In this document: one piece after another, positions 9,333-17,958 of the stretch
How the letters are laid out: each line of letters opens with the position of its first letter
How positions within the stretch are numbered: the first letter of the stretch is position 1
DNA from: Acidimicrobiales bacterium
GTDB taxonomy: Bacteria; Actinomycetota; Acidimicrobiia; Acidimicrobiales; SZUA-35
Direction: 5' to 3'
Assembly: GCA_020630065.1 (NCBI GenBank)
Contig: JAHDCC010000008.1
Span: 91,553-155,552, forward strand
Length of the DNA stretch: 64,000 bases
Notes under the pieces: generated by a model
Seen by the model: only the letters and a program-made list of their open reading frames with translations
Database searches by the model: none
Told to the model about the DNA's origin: nothing
Translations under genes and position numbers: made by a program

Positions 9333-9767
9333 CTAGTTAGTTGAAGTGGCCTCTGTCGACGAAGATGCCAGGTCAGCGATGGTGATTTGATCAAGCTCAC
9401 CGCTGATAGCCGAATCGATCCGGCTTGTTATATCGTCCATCACGGATGGAAAGTTGTCGCCTACCGGGCAGCCATTATCGGGCGGGCAGGTATGGGATGC
9501 CACTTGAGCTTTCCCTTCAATAGCGCGGTAAATATCGCCTACCGATATTTTTTCTGGAGGCCTCGCCAGATAGATCCCCCCGCCATTACCAACACGAGAC
9601 TCAACTAGACCCGCAGTGCAAAGACGCCCGATAACCAGTCGAAGAAATGATGGGTTTGTGCCCGCCCCCTTGGCCAGTTCCTTCGAAGAAAGGCCAGGAT
9701 CGCCGAAAACGGCGAGGGTCGTGAGCAGGTGGAGGCTCAAAGAGAAATGCGTATTCGAGAAAGCCAT
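9333..9767 (-). CDS. Rrf2-family transcriptional regulator
   Basis: A small winged-helix regulator of 144 residues. The helix-turn-helix is visible as LSSKELAKGAGTNPSFLRLVIGRLCTAGLVES, followed by the wing GNGGGIYLARPPEKISVGDIYRAIEG typical of Rrf2 proteins. Cysteines occur at HTCPPDNGCPVG plus one in RLCTAG; this resembles the region that binds an Fe-S cluster or senses thiol stress in some Rrf2 members, but the canonical three-Cys spacing is not clear. It lies upstream of the SDR gene on the same strand with a palindrome between them, so the SDR is the likely target. Confidence 0.85.
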   Translation of the reverse strand: MAFSNTHFSLSLHLLTTLAVFGDPGLSSKELAKGAGTNPSFLRLVIGRLCTAGLVESRVGNGGGIYLARPPEKISVGDIYRAIEGKAQVASHTCPPDNGCPVGDNFPSVMDDITSRIDSAISGELDQITIADLASSSTEATSTN

Positions 9768-9970
9768 GCGTCTATAAGCGTACCGTCAACCCATCAAAGG
9801 CGGGAAATTGGCGAAACACCGGAATCGTCTGAAGTTACCGCCTGGTCTAGAGGTCGGATAGGATTAGGCATAGGCAGAAATAGTGTCTGAAGTAGGTACG
9901 GGCGACAGATCTTTGGGCCACGATCAACCGGTCAAAATGCCGGTCGAGGTTCGACGGAAGGTGACTTCTT

Positions 9971-10834
9971 ATGAAAAACGGACTTAAAACTGGGGTATTG
10001 CTGGCGGCGTTAGCCGGCTTGATGATGCTCTTTGGCCAGTTCTTTGGTCGAGGTGGGTTGACGATTGCGTTCCTCATCTCGATGGTCATGATCGGCGGAT
10101 CGTACTTTTTCAGTGACAAACTGGCTATCCGGGCAGCTAAAGCGGTCGAGGTTTCACCCGAGCAGCTTCCCGAGTACTACAACATCATGCATGAGTTGAC
10201 TACTACGTCGGGTATGCCGATGCCGAAACTCTACGTCTCTCCAGAACAACAACCGAACGCGTTCGCCACTGGACGCGGTCCGAACCATGCTGCGGTCTGT
10301 GTTACCGAGGGTCTACTCAAAACTCTCAGCTGGGACGAGACTCGCGGGGTGTTAGCTCACGAATTGGCACACATAAAAAACCGTGACGTCTTGATCGGTT
10401 CTATAGCGGCGACCATAGCCACCACCATCAGCTACGCCGCAAACATGGCGATGTGGTCTTCGATGGGTGGGCGAGGTCGTCGAGACAACGGCAATCCGTT
10501 CATCCTGATTGGGTTCGCGTTGCTGGCCCCGATGGCAGCCTCGCTGATACGAATGGCGGTCAGTCGTAGCCGAGAATTCGAAGCCGACCGGGACGCCGCC
10601 CAAATGATCGGAACCGGCGAGCCGCTAGCTCGAGCGTTGGAGAAATTGAATGGATTTGCTCAACGAATCCCTTCTAGTGTTCCGCCACCTCAAGCTAGCC
10701 ATTACATCGTAAACCCGTTGAAGAATCGGAAAGTTACGATGTCTAACTTGTTCTCTACACACCCTCCGGCCGAGGAACGCATCCGTCGACTACGAGCTGA
10801 GTATGCGGGTGGCCCAATTCAAGACGCTAGATGA
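9971..10834 (+). CDS. htpX: Membrane zinc metalloprotease HtpX (M48B)
   Basis: HtpX degrades misfolded membrane proteins, acting in the cytoplasmic membrane under envelope stress. Two N-terminal membrane segments (about residues 7-50) precede the zinc motif HELAHI (His130, Glu131, His134) and the third ligand Glu in SREFEADRDAAQMI. A further hydrophobic pair (ISYAANMAMW, FALLAPMAASLIRMAV) lies between. The length of 287 residues is normal. A GGAAGG about 9 nt before the ATG supports the start. Its stop overlaps the next gene's start (ATGA), implying translational coupling to the lipoprotein. Confidence 0.93.
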   Translation: MKNGLKTGVLLAALAGLMMLFGQFFGRGGLTIAFLISMVMIGGSYFFSDKLAIRAAKAVEVSPEQLPEYYNIMHELTTTSGMPMPKLYVSPEQQPNAFATGRGPNHAAVCVTEGLLKTLSWDETRGVLAHELAHIKNRDVLIGSIAATIATTISYAANMAMWSSMGGRGRRDNGNPFILIGFALLAPMAASLIRMAVSRSREFEADRDAAQMIGTGEPLARALEKLNGFAQRIPSSVPPPQASHYIVNPLKNRKVTMSNLFSTHPPAEERIRRLRAEYAGGPIQDAR

Positions 10835-11838
10835 AATACCGTTTGGTGACGGCCCTCGCAGCGTTGCTGATATGCGCTGGGTGTGTCGCCGACGAAAACC
10901 AATCGGTTGACGATGTCATCGTCGTCGATGGTTTCGCAGTGGCCGAAGTCTTCGACGGTCTTTTGGGTCCGACCCAAATCAACGTCGGACCCGACGGTTC
11001 TCTTCTGGTAGCTCAACTCAACGGTGGGGAGAATGACGAAACAGGTCAGATCCTTGTAGTGGACCTCGACGAAGGCTCAACAGAAGTGCTTTATGAAGGC
11101 CTTGACAAGCCGACTGGCGTGGCCCTACTGGATGACAGCGTTTATGTCATGGAACGCAACCGGTTGTCGGTCGGCACACTCGACGCCGACCCATTGCAGG
11201 TAGTGGTCGACGAGTTGCCCACGAACGGCCGATCCGAAGGTACCTTGACGGTCACTCCTCAACAGACATTGTTGTACAACACGTCGGGGTCAATTCGAAA
11301 CGGTGAAGTGGTCGAAGATTCAGGACAGCTTTGGGAGTTGAGTCCAGGCGAAGATCCAGTCGTTTTCGCCGCTGGTTTCAAGAACGCGTACGCCCACTAT
11401 CCCAGCGTTGGGAATCAGTTCTGGGTGACCGAAATAAGTGACGGCTCTTTTGATCGAGAACCAGCTAGCGACGAAGTTGTCGTTGTCGGGTTCGGTGACG
11501 ATGGAGGCTGGCCGAGCTGTGTTGGCGATCAACGGCCAGTTGAAGAATTCGGCGGCAGCGCCCAATCATGCGCCAGTAGTGTCGAATCTGTAGCCGTTTT
11601 CGAATCAGGCGCAACCCCAACTTCGATCACGGTCGCTCCGTGGGATGATGGCCAGCTTTTGGTTGCTCTGTGGAATGAGAATCGGGTCGTCAGCCTAAAT
11701 CTCGACGACACATCACCGGTAAACGTGGAAACGTTTCTTGAGGGGTTTGAACATCCACAACATGTTTTGACTAGTGGTGAGCTGCTGTTGGTCACCGATC
11801 CCGACCGGGGACGGATCCTGTCGGTCACCAAAACGTAG
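10831..11838 (+). CDS. Lipoprotein with beta-propeller (NHL/sorbosone-dehydrogenase-like)
   Basis: Starts inside the htpX stop codon (ATGA). A short signal peptide with lipobox ICAGC anchors it outside the cytoplasm. The remainder has propeller-type blades: FDGLLGPTQINVGPDGSLLVAQ, LDKPTGVALLDDSVYVMERNRL, GFKNAYAHYPSVGNQFWVTE and FEHPQHVLTSGELLLVTDPDRGRIL. These resemble NHL, SMP30 or PQQ-glucose-dehydrogenase-like propellers. No catalytic set can be assigned. Coupling to htpX suggests an envelope quality-control role, but that rests on context only. Confidence 0.65.
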   Translation: MKYRLVTALAALLICAGCVADENQSVDDVIVVDGFAVAEVFDGLLGPTQINVGPDGSLLVAQLNGGENDETGQILVVDLDEGSTEVLYEGLDKPTGVALLDDSVYVMERNRLSVGTLDADPLQVVVDELPTNGRSEGTLTVTPQQTLLYNTSGSIRNGEVVEDSGQLWELSPGEDPVVFAAGFKNAYAHYPSVGNQFWVTEISDGSFDREPASDEVVVVGFGDDGGWPSCVGDQRPVEEFGGSAQSCASSVESVAVFESGATPTSITVAPWDDGQLLVALWNENRVVSLNLDDTSPVNVETFLEGFEHPQHVLTSGELLLVTDPDRGRILSVTKT

Positions 11839-11895
11839 GTGAGCGAAGTTGCCTGCTGCTAAAAATCTTTTACCGATGTCTGGCATCCTGCAAAG

Positions 11896-12381
11896 GTGGC
11901 TCAGGTTCAACAAGAAGCGGTGGAGATTGTCGGCTTCAGTCGGGGAGTACTCGTACTGGAAAGAATGGCGATTCTGTCGGCTGGGTTTGGGTTTCTTTCT
12001 CCGCTTTGGATGAACAGTTATCTTTTGCTTGAGTACCCAAATCGGCGAGGTCTGGCCGTCTTGGTTTCGACGTTTCTTGTTGTGATAGCGGTGTGGGTTC
12101 TGGCCGGTCGACGGTTTCGGCTACCTCGGACGGGGAGCTGGTCGAAGTTGCTGCTTCGGTTTGGAATCGTTGGTGGGTTACACGCTTTTGCGTTCTTTCC
12201 TCTGCTGATCACATCCGATCGGCTACATGACAAGTCGGTGGGAATCGGCGTCAATTACGGCCTGGACGTGGCGTTGGCTGAAGTGTCGGCTGAGTTCTGG
12301 CGGTTGAGAATACTGGGTATAGCGGGTGTTGTCATCAGTGTCCTGCTTGCATTGATGTTAGTCAGAGATAGGCGGCTGTAA
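11896..12381 (+). CDS. Small membrane protein, four predicted TM segments, unknown function
   Basis: I do not recognise the family. The 161 residues contain four hydrophobic stretches (ILSAGFGFLSPLWMNSYLL, AVLVSTFLVVIAVWVLAG, LLRFGIVGGLHAFAFFPLL and ILGIAGVVISVLLALMLV), separated by basic loops. The GTG start follows the previous stop by ~58 nt. It may belong to the htpX transcript. Confidence 0.6.
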   Translation: MAQVQQEAVEIVGFSRGVLVLERMAILSAGFGFLSPLWMNSYLLLEYPNRRGLAVLVSTFLVVIAVWVLAGRRFRLPRTGSWSKLLLRFGIVGGLHAFAFFPLLITSDRLHDKSVGIGVNYGLDVALAEVSAEFWRLRILGIAGVVISVLLALMLVRDRRL

Positions 12382-12462
12382 GTCGACGTTAGATCCGGAC
12401 ATTGCTGGTGTGCAATCGCTCAGAGGCTGACCGGCCTACGTTGAATAAAGGATTTGATAGTA

Positions 12463-12768
12463 ATGAAGTTGCTAGGCGGGGCGTTTGTTGGATGTGCTGT
12501 GGTTGTGTTGGCTGGCTGCAGCGGGAGTGTATCTGTCGGAGGAAAATCCCTCGATCAAGGTTCTGTTGAGAGCGAAATTAGCTCCGACCTTACCGAGTCG
12601 GTAGGTGTAGCTCCTGAAAGTGTTGACTGTGAAGGTATATCCGATATCGAAGTTGAGGCCGATAACACCTTTGTCTGCACAGGAACGGCCCCTAACGGCG
12701 ATGAGTTTGATATCAACGTGACGCTCACTAACGACGAGGGCGGATTCTCAGCAGTTGTGCCGGGATAG
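12463..12768 (+). CDS. DUF4333-type lipoprotein
   Basis: A 101-residue lipoprotein: signal peptide with lipobox LAGC, then VSVGGKSLDQGSVESEI and two cysteines (VDCEGI, FVCTGT) in the pattern of the actinobacterial DUF4333 domain, probably disulfide-bonded outside the membrane. The start at 12463 is chosen because AAGGA lies 10 nt upstream; the ORF-track TTG at 12454 would sit almost on top of it. Function is unknown for the family. Confidence 0.75.
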   Translation: MKLLGGAFVGCAVVVLAGCSGSVSVGGKSLDQGSVESEISSDLTESVGVAPESVDCEGISDIEVEADNTFVCTGTAPNGDEFDINVTLTNDEGGFSAVVPG

Positions 12769-12851
12769 TTCAGTGGTTGTCGTTTGAGCCGCCGGTAGTC
12801 TCGATACGCCCAGCGTAGTTGGATGCCTGGTGTACTAGCGAGGAGAGACTC

Positions 12852-13964
12852 ATGGCCGATTCGGCTCCACTTCTAAAAGATCAGTTTGGTATCGAGTTTG
12901 TTGAAGGGTGGGCCGAGCGGCTCGTTGAAGCTGGAAACGACATAGACGTCTCGACGTTTGTTTCTTCGACCATGGCCGGCTACGACGATCTTACGTTCAC
13001 AAAACGTAGCGTTCGGCTTGCCGAATCTCTCCATCAACAACTTGGAGACGATTTCCCTCGCTCCGTTGACGCCGTACTTGGCGTGCTGCCTGGGCAGTCC
13101 CCGCCAACGGACGAAGGCACGATGGAAGAAGGCTTCTGGATGTGGCCAATCGGCGATTTCATCCGACTATTCGGTACGGCCCACTTTGACGAATCGATGG
13201 AAGCTTGTTACCAGCTGACGAAACGGTTCACCGCAGAGTTTGCAATCCGCCCGTTTTTGGCCGACGACTTCGAACGAGCATTACCTTATTTGCAGCGATG
13301 GGTTAACGACCCGAACGAACACGTCCGTCGACTGGTTTCTGAGGGCACACGTCCTCGGTTGCCTTGGGCGTCTCGACTGCAGTTGCCGGTAAACGACATC
13401 CTCGATGTATTGGCGGTTCTTCGGGCTGATGAGTCGTTGTACGTCCGCAGATCGGTTGCCAACCATCTAAATGACCTGGCGAAAGACCACTCAGACACGG
13501 TTCTTACGTTGTTAGAAAATTGGCACGCTGAGGGAAATGAGTACACGACGTGGATTGTGCGACATGCGTTGCGGAACCACTTTAAGAATGGTGATGTTCG
13601 GGCGCTGGCGATGATGGGGTACGAGGCTCCCGACGTCGAGGTGAAACAGTTCGATATTGAATCCGATGAGGTAGCGGTTGGGGACAACGTGGTCGTTACG
13701 TTCGATGTTGTCAATCGGGCTGATCGAGACCAAAAGCTGATGATCGATTTGGTGATGGGCTATCAGAAAGCGAACGGCTCGTTGCAGCCTAAGGTCTTTA
13801 AGTTTAAGGACGTGACGGTGGCCCGTGGGGAAACCATGAACTGTGTGAAGAAATTTCTGATGGTGCAGCGAAGCACAAGAAAGCTCTACCCGGGTGAACA
13901 CAACGTCGCTATTCAGATCAACGGCGTCGACTATGGCGAACTCGGCTTTGTGCTTACGGGCTAA
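12852..13964 (+). CDS. AlkC-like DNA alkylation repair glycosylase with C-terminal Ig-like domain
   Basis: AlkC/AlkD enzymes are HEAT-repeat DNA glycosylases that remove alkylated purines. Residues ~1-265 are helical repeats with the family signature LQRWVNDPNEHVRRLVSEGTRPRLPWA, followed by SLYVRRSVANHLNDLAKDH. The last ~100 residues (VKQFDIESDEVAVGDNVVVTFDVVNRAD...) are a beta-rich domain of the kind reported at the C-terminus of some AlkC proteins, where it helps DNA binding. The start at 12852 has GAGGAGA upstream; the track start 33 nt earlier does not. It stands alone. Confidence 0.82.
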   Translation: MADSAPLLKDQFGIEFVEGWAERLVEAGNDIDVSTFVSSTMAGYDDLTFTKRSVRLAESLHQQLGDDFPRSVDAVLGVLPGQSPPTDEGTMEEGFWMWPIGDFIRLFGTAHFDESMEACYQLTKRFTAEFAIRPFLADDFERALPYLQRWVNDPNEHVRRLVSEGTRPRLPWASRLQLPVNDILDVLAVLRADESLYVRRSVANHLNDLAKDHSDTVLTLLENWHAEGNEYTTWIVRHALRNHFKNGDVRALAMMGYEAPDVEVKQFDIESDEVAVGDNVVVTFDVVNRADRDQKLMIDLVMGYQKANGSLQPKVFKFKDVTVARGETMNCVKKFLMVQRSTRKLYPGEHNVAIQINGVDYGELGFVLTG

Positions 13965-14081
13965 CCGTTAAGGGCTCGACGTGGCTGTTGACAAACTTGG
14001 CTAGAAGTCCGAGTCGCCGAGTCGAAAAAAGTTAAGAAGAATGAACGGAAGTACTGGCGTCTGAAAACGGTCTAACGTCGT

Positions 14082-14830
14082 ATGAACAGATCGCCACTCT
14101 CAAGTGGGGTAGGGGCACAGCCTAAACCCCACGCCGCACTGAACGACAAGATCGTCGCCGACTGGATCCGCCGATCGAAACAAACATCGACCAGCACCCT
14201 GGTAGACGTGCTCGACGGTATGGGCCACCTAGGAGTTCTGAGCCTCCGGTAAAAAGACTTGGCCAGTCCAAAAAAATATTTGCTGGACAAGCCTATTGTG
14301 TTCGCTGGGCGATGGTCCGCAAGACCTCTAATATCGTTGTCCCCCAGTCTTCGACATGGCAACAAGTCCACAAATTCTTGGTCCCGGAACTGCAAGAGGC
14401 TGTGGGACGAGTCTATGTAGCGGGCGCTGGACCGTTGGTCGAAGACGCAGCACTCGCCGGAGGTATCAGCGCAACCTATTTCGCTCAGCTCGGTTTCGAG
14501 GGCCTTGTTCTGGGTGGCGCGATTCGAGACCCGGCCACCCTCGCTGATTTAGATCTGCCGATCACGGCTACCGGTTTCGTCCCGTCCGATACGCAAGGTG
14601 CTTTTCAGGTAACCGAGACGGGGACTTCATGCATGATTGATCATATGACTGTGCACACTGGCGACTGGATTGTCAGTGACGAGGCTGGAACTGTGGTCAT
14701 CCCTCAGGCGATCGTTGAAGACGTTCTGACCAAAGCCGAAGCGTTGGAAGTCGTCGAAGAGCGACTGCTGCAACAGCTTAAGGCAGGGGCCCGTCTTCCT
14801 GAGCTGGTCGAGAAAGCCGAACGGATTTAG
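14082..14830 (+). pseudogene. RraA-like aldolase (HMG aldolase superfamily), interrupted by a frameshift
   Basis: Two frames together make one RraA-family protein. Frame one, from ATG 14082, gives the N-terminus (IRRSKQTSTSTLVDVLDGMGHLGVL) and hits TAA at ~14250. A -1 shift near CCGGTAAAAAG continues as VKRLGQSKKIFAGQAYCVRWAMVRKTSN and runs to 14830 with the core GLVLGGAIRDPATLADLDLPITATGFVP and SDEAGTVVIPQ. Family members are class II pyruvate aldolases acting on 4-hydroxy-4-methyl-2-oxoglutarate-like acids, or RNase E regulators. The ORF track shows only the C-terminal 172 residues. A one-base deletion (true pseudogene or sequencing error) is the simplest reading; the sequence is not a classical slippery site. 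It leads an operon with another pyruvate-aldolase gene. Confidence 0.7.
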
Positions 14831-14893
14831 TCAAACAACCTGGCCTCAGAAAATTGGTTGGGTTCACAGAGCTGCACAAAGAATGGAGAATTC

Positions 14894-15214
14894 ATGGCCG
14901 CGTTCATGATTGCCGAAGTTCACGAAATCTTAGACCTCTCAACTTTTCGTGCATACAACAGCATCGTCCCAGGGATAGTTGCAAAATATGGAGGTCGTTT
15001 CCTCGTTCGAGGAAATGAAAACGAAACCGTCGAAGGAGATTGGGTTCCAGAGCGACTTGTCGTAGTTGAGTTCGACGATATGGCCGCTCTTCGTCGCTGG
15101 TACATGTCTGCTGAATATCAGCAGATTCAACCGCTCCGAGCCAGATCAGCGCGAAGTAACGTGGTATTCGCGGAGGGTTCGCGAGACGAAATAGGCACTG
15201 GCGGGCAAGCATGA
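14894..15214 (+). CDS. DUF1330 family protein
   Basis: A 106-residue ferredoxin-like alpha/beta-barrel protein. FMIAEVHEILDLSTFRAYNSIVPGIVAKYGGRFLVRG followed by ERLVVVEFDDMAALRRWYMSAEYQQIQPLR is the DUF1330 pattern. Biochemical role unknown; such small dimeric proteins often sit in catabolic operons. The start at 14894 has a GGAG upstream, whereas the track start 36 nt earlier lacks support. Its stop overlaps the next ATG (ATGA). Confidence 0.8.
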   Translation: MAAFMIAEVHEILDLSTFRAYNSIVPGIVAKYGGRFLVRGNENETVEGDWVPERLVVVEFDDMAALRRWYMSAEYQQIQPLRARSARSNVVFAEGSRDEIGTGGQA

Positions 15215-16302
15215 AACGGTCGCCCTTGCTGACTCGTTCAGAAATGACGAGATCCGCTTCGTTCTCTGAACATATTGAGAGCGGTGCCGTCTCTTTCATC
15301 TGTCATGCGACGGCGGTTCACGAAGCGGCCGCTATCGACTATTTGAGCGTTCTGGGTCGGTCTGAAATTCCTGTTCAGATTCATGAAGGCTCGCTTGACT
15401 GGGCCGAAATTGCCGCCCACGACGATGACACTGTCGTTCCGTTGTTTTTCATAGCGGCCACGGACTCTGACGTGAGAGAACAATTCTTCGGGCGCCTTCC
15501 GTTGCGGTTCTTCGTCGATCATTTTTATCGTCCCGAGCCTGGGTATGTCTCCAATCGTCTCTTTGTTGTTGGGACAACCGACGCGGCGTGGCAGCGTTTA
15601 GGGTCACCGTCGGCGTTGGCGAGTCCTGAGTCTGTGGGGCGCCGTCTAGAGAAACTGAAGAGCCGGTTTGGGTCGGACTATTTTCACCCGGTGGAGATGG
15701 AACAGGCTTTGCAGAGCAAGTCCCTTCGAACCGTTCGATTGCATGCTCTGGGTTCTGCAGGCACCAATATTGCTCGTGCCAGTTACCGGTTTGTGAAAGC
15801 GCAGAGAATACGAGCTCGCACAGAAATCGTCGTCCATCCGGACAAGGTAGAACCGATGGAATATGCCCAGATCGCAGCGGAAGAACAACGCGACGGTGTG
15901 CTGTCGTTACACACCGAATGCGCCGTCTACTACGAACTTGACCGGCTATTTGAGACTCGGTCGACAGAGCTTGTCTTCGCCTCACACTACTATATGCCGT
16001 TGGACGGAATGCAGTTGGCGACACGGTCCGACAGTCCAGTTGTCACCCGACGAATCGCCTCGCATCCTTCGCCTCAAGGCTTGGTTGAACCATGGGTTCG
16101 TGATGGGGCTGAACTCGTCCACGCATCGTCAAACTCACATGCGGCGGCGATGGTCCTGTCGGGAGAAGCCGATATGTGTGTCACCACCGCTTCAGCTGCG
16201 CATTCGATGGACTTAAAAACCGTCGAGGATTTCGGTTCGCCCACAATGTTATTCACGTTGGGCACGCCGTTAGATGCAGAGCAGATGCGTCAACTTTTTT
16301 AA
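15211..16302 (+). CDS. Protein with C-terminal prephenate dehydratase/BacA-like domain
   Basis: Unusual 363-residue protein. Its C-terminal ~190 residues carry landmarks of the prephenate dehydratase / BacA (prephenate decarboxylase) fold: LHALGSAGTNIARASYRF (compare LGPxGT), SLHTECAVYYELDRLF, IASHPSPQGLVEPW, ASSNSHAAAMVLSGEADMCVTTASAA. The N-terminal ~165 residues have no match I recognise, although FICHATAVHEAAAIDYLSVLG could be a second, degenerate half. In an operon with two aldolase-type genes a role in aromatic or oxo-acid breakdown is possible. It is coupled to DUF1330 by an ATGA overlap. The fold is moderately supported; the reaction is unknown. Confidence 0.55.
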   Translation: MKRSPLLTRSEMTRSASFSEHIESGAVSFICHATAVHEAAAIDYLSVLGRSEIPVQIHEGSLDWAEIAAHDDDTVVPLFFIAATDSDVREQFFGRLPLRFFVDHFYRPEPGYVSNRLFVVGTTDAAWQRLGSPSALASPESVGRRLEKLKSRFGSDYFHPVEMEQALQSKSLRTVRLHALGSAGTNIARASYRFVKAQRIRARTEIVVHPDKVEPMEYAQIAAEEQRDGVLSLHTECAVYYELDRLFETRSTELVFASHYYMPLDGMQLATRSDSPVVTRRIASHPSPQGLVEPWVRDGAELVHASSNSHAAAMVLSGEADMCVTTASAAHSMDLKTVEDFGSPTMLFTLGTPLDAEQMRQLF

Positions 16303-16323
16303 CACCAATCGAAAGGGATGCCA

Positions 16324-17103
16324 ATGGCCCGCATTAACTTTGCAAAGCAACGACTAGCAGATGGTAAACCGATCACGATTCTTGTCGTCACGATGCCCAG
16401 TGTCGCTCACGCCCAACTTTGGGCTAACTCCGGAGTTGACGTTCTTATCTTTGATATGGAACACGGCGTGATTGACATTTCGTCGCTTCACGCCATGATT
16501 GCGGCGACGGCGGGAACCGAAACGACCCCAATGGTTCGTGTACCGTGGAATGAACCTTGGTTGGTGAAACCGGTACTCGACGCTGGAGCCCTCGGAATAA
16601 TGTTCCCGCTTGTCGCTACGGCCCAGGACGTAGAACGAGCTGTTTCGTCGATGTACTACCCGCCGAAAGGTGAACGAGGGTGGGGCCCGTTTATGACGCA
16701 GTACCGTTGGGGAATGCCGCACCACGAATACGTTGCTCAAGCCAACGAAGAGATGTTGACATTCATCCAGATAGAGCGGCCCGAAGCCGTCGAAAATTTG
16801 GACGAGATTATGCAAGTCCCCGATGTCGACATGTTTGTCATTTCGCGTCACGACATGAGCACGAGCATGGGCAAAATAGCCAGCCCCACCCATGATTTAG
16901 ACCCCGAAGCGCAGGCGGCCGTCGACCAGATGGAAGCCAAACTCCTTGCCGCTGAGGCTCCAGTAGCGGGACTAACCCGAGACTTGAGGGCGGCTAAAAA
17001 TCAGCGAGAAAAAAACTATCAAGGTCTCATCCTCGGGTTTGATTGGATGCTGCTGGAACGAAGCGCCGGGATCGCCACCCAAATACGCGAACACGTTAGT
17101 TGA
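16324..17103 (+). CDS. HpcH/HpaI family aldolase
   Basis: Class II metal-dependent aldolase that cleaves 2-keto-3-deoxy or 4-hydroxy-2-oxo acids to pyruvate plus an aldehyde. Family motifs are DVLIFDMEHGVID (metal/pyruvate site Glu), MVRVPWNEPWLVKPVLDAGALGIMFPLV and FIQIERPEAVENLDEI with the metal-ligand Glu, then a conserved Asp near DVDMF. The YPPKGERGWG segment is typical. The start at 16324 has AAAGGG 6 nt upstream; the track ATG at 16318 overlaps that site. It is linked closely to the genes on both sides. Confidence 0.85.
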   Translation: MARINFAKQRLADGKPITILVVTMPSVAHAQLWANSGVDVLIFDMEHGVIDISSLHAMIAATAGTETTPMVRVPWNEPWLVKPVLDAGALGIMFPLVATAQDVERAVSSMYYPPKGERGWGPFMTQYRWGMPHHEYVAQANEEMLTFIQIERPEAVENLDEIMQVPDVDMFVISRHDMSTSMGKIASPTHDLDPEAQAAVDQMEAKLLAAEAPVAGLTRDLRAAKNQREKNYQGLILGFDWMLLERSAGIATQIREHVS

Positions 17104-17936
17104 ACCCTGGTGTGGTTCGGAACCTCGTTGACGCTGCGACCCTGTCAGGGATAATAGAGCTTTTCGATTCAGAGTTTGTTGGTGCCGTTTTCCGCTACGG
17201 GCTACTTCTAGCAGGCGGCGTAGTTTCGGGCGTGGTTAACGCTGTGGCCGGTGGCGGGTCGATAGTGTTGGTGCCGATCTTGTTGGCATCGGGGCTCCCA
17301 CCATCGGTTGCTAACGGCACGCTTCGGGTAAGTGTCCTGGCGCAGTCGGCTACGTCGGCATGGACGTTTCAGCGCCGAGGTGTGCGCTCTGATCGGTCGC
17401 TCATGTGGCTAGGCGTTCCGATCATTATCGGAGCAGGAGTGGGGAGTTTTACCGCTACGCAGGTTTCAGATCAGGCGCTGCGGGTAGTCTTCGGAGCATT
17501 GTTTGTGCTGTTGGGTTTGTACCTAGGGTTTCGCCGCGGTGCCCCGTTGGAACGGTCGGATGGTCCGCCATCGGGAGTCCAATGGAAGACGGTGCTCGGG
17601 GCGCTAGCGGTCGGCGGGTACGGTGGATTGATTCAGGCTGGGGTCGGGTTCCCGCTCATCGCTCTTCTGGTGGGAAGTGCCGGTTGTAGCATTGTGGAAG
17701 CCAACGCAGTCAAAGTTCGTTTTGTTGCCGCCTACTCGGCGGTGGCACTCATAATTTTTGCGTTGGCCGATTTGGTGGCTTGGACCGAAGGCTCAGTGGT
17801 TGCGGTCGGAGGGTTTATCGGTGGTTGGCTCGGGGTTCGCCTCCAGCTAAAAATATCGGCGCGTTGGTTGCAGCGGTTTATAATCGCTGCGTTGTTGGTT
17901 AGCGGGCTGGCCATGATCTTGCGAACATTTGTGTGA
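17100..17936 (+). CDS. TSUP family transporter (TauE/SafE-like)
   Basis: An integral membrane protein of 278 residues with about seven to eight hydrophobic segments. The two TSUP motifs are present: AGGVVSGVVNAVAGGGSIVLVPIL near the start and GALAVGGYGGLIQAGVGFPLIALL in the second half. The family exports or imports sulfonates, sulfite or organic acids. It overlaps the aldolase stop (TTG start at 17100; GTG starts a few codons on are alternatives) and so probably moves a substrate or product of this operon. Confidence 0.82.
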   Translation: MNPGVVRNLVDAATLSGIIELFDSEFVGAVFRYGLLLAGGVVSGVVNAVAGGGSIVLVPILLASGLPPSVANGTLRVSVLAQSATSAWTFQRRGVRSDRSLMWLGVPIIIGAGVGSFTATQVSDQALRVVFGALFVLLGLYLGFRRGAPLERSDGPPSGVQWKTVLGALAVGGYGGLIQAGVGFPLIALLVGSAGCSIVEANAVKVRFVAAYSAVALIIFALADLVAWTEGSVVAVGGFIGGWLGVRLQLKISARWLQRFIIAALLVSGLAMILRTFV

Positions 17937-17958
17937 AGGGCATTGGAGCGGCAAGTTG

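Noticed and set aside
12018-12254. Minus-strand ORF under the small membrane protein gene
   Set aside because: Antisense shadow; the plus strand shows four coherent hydrophobic segments.
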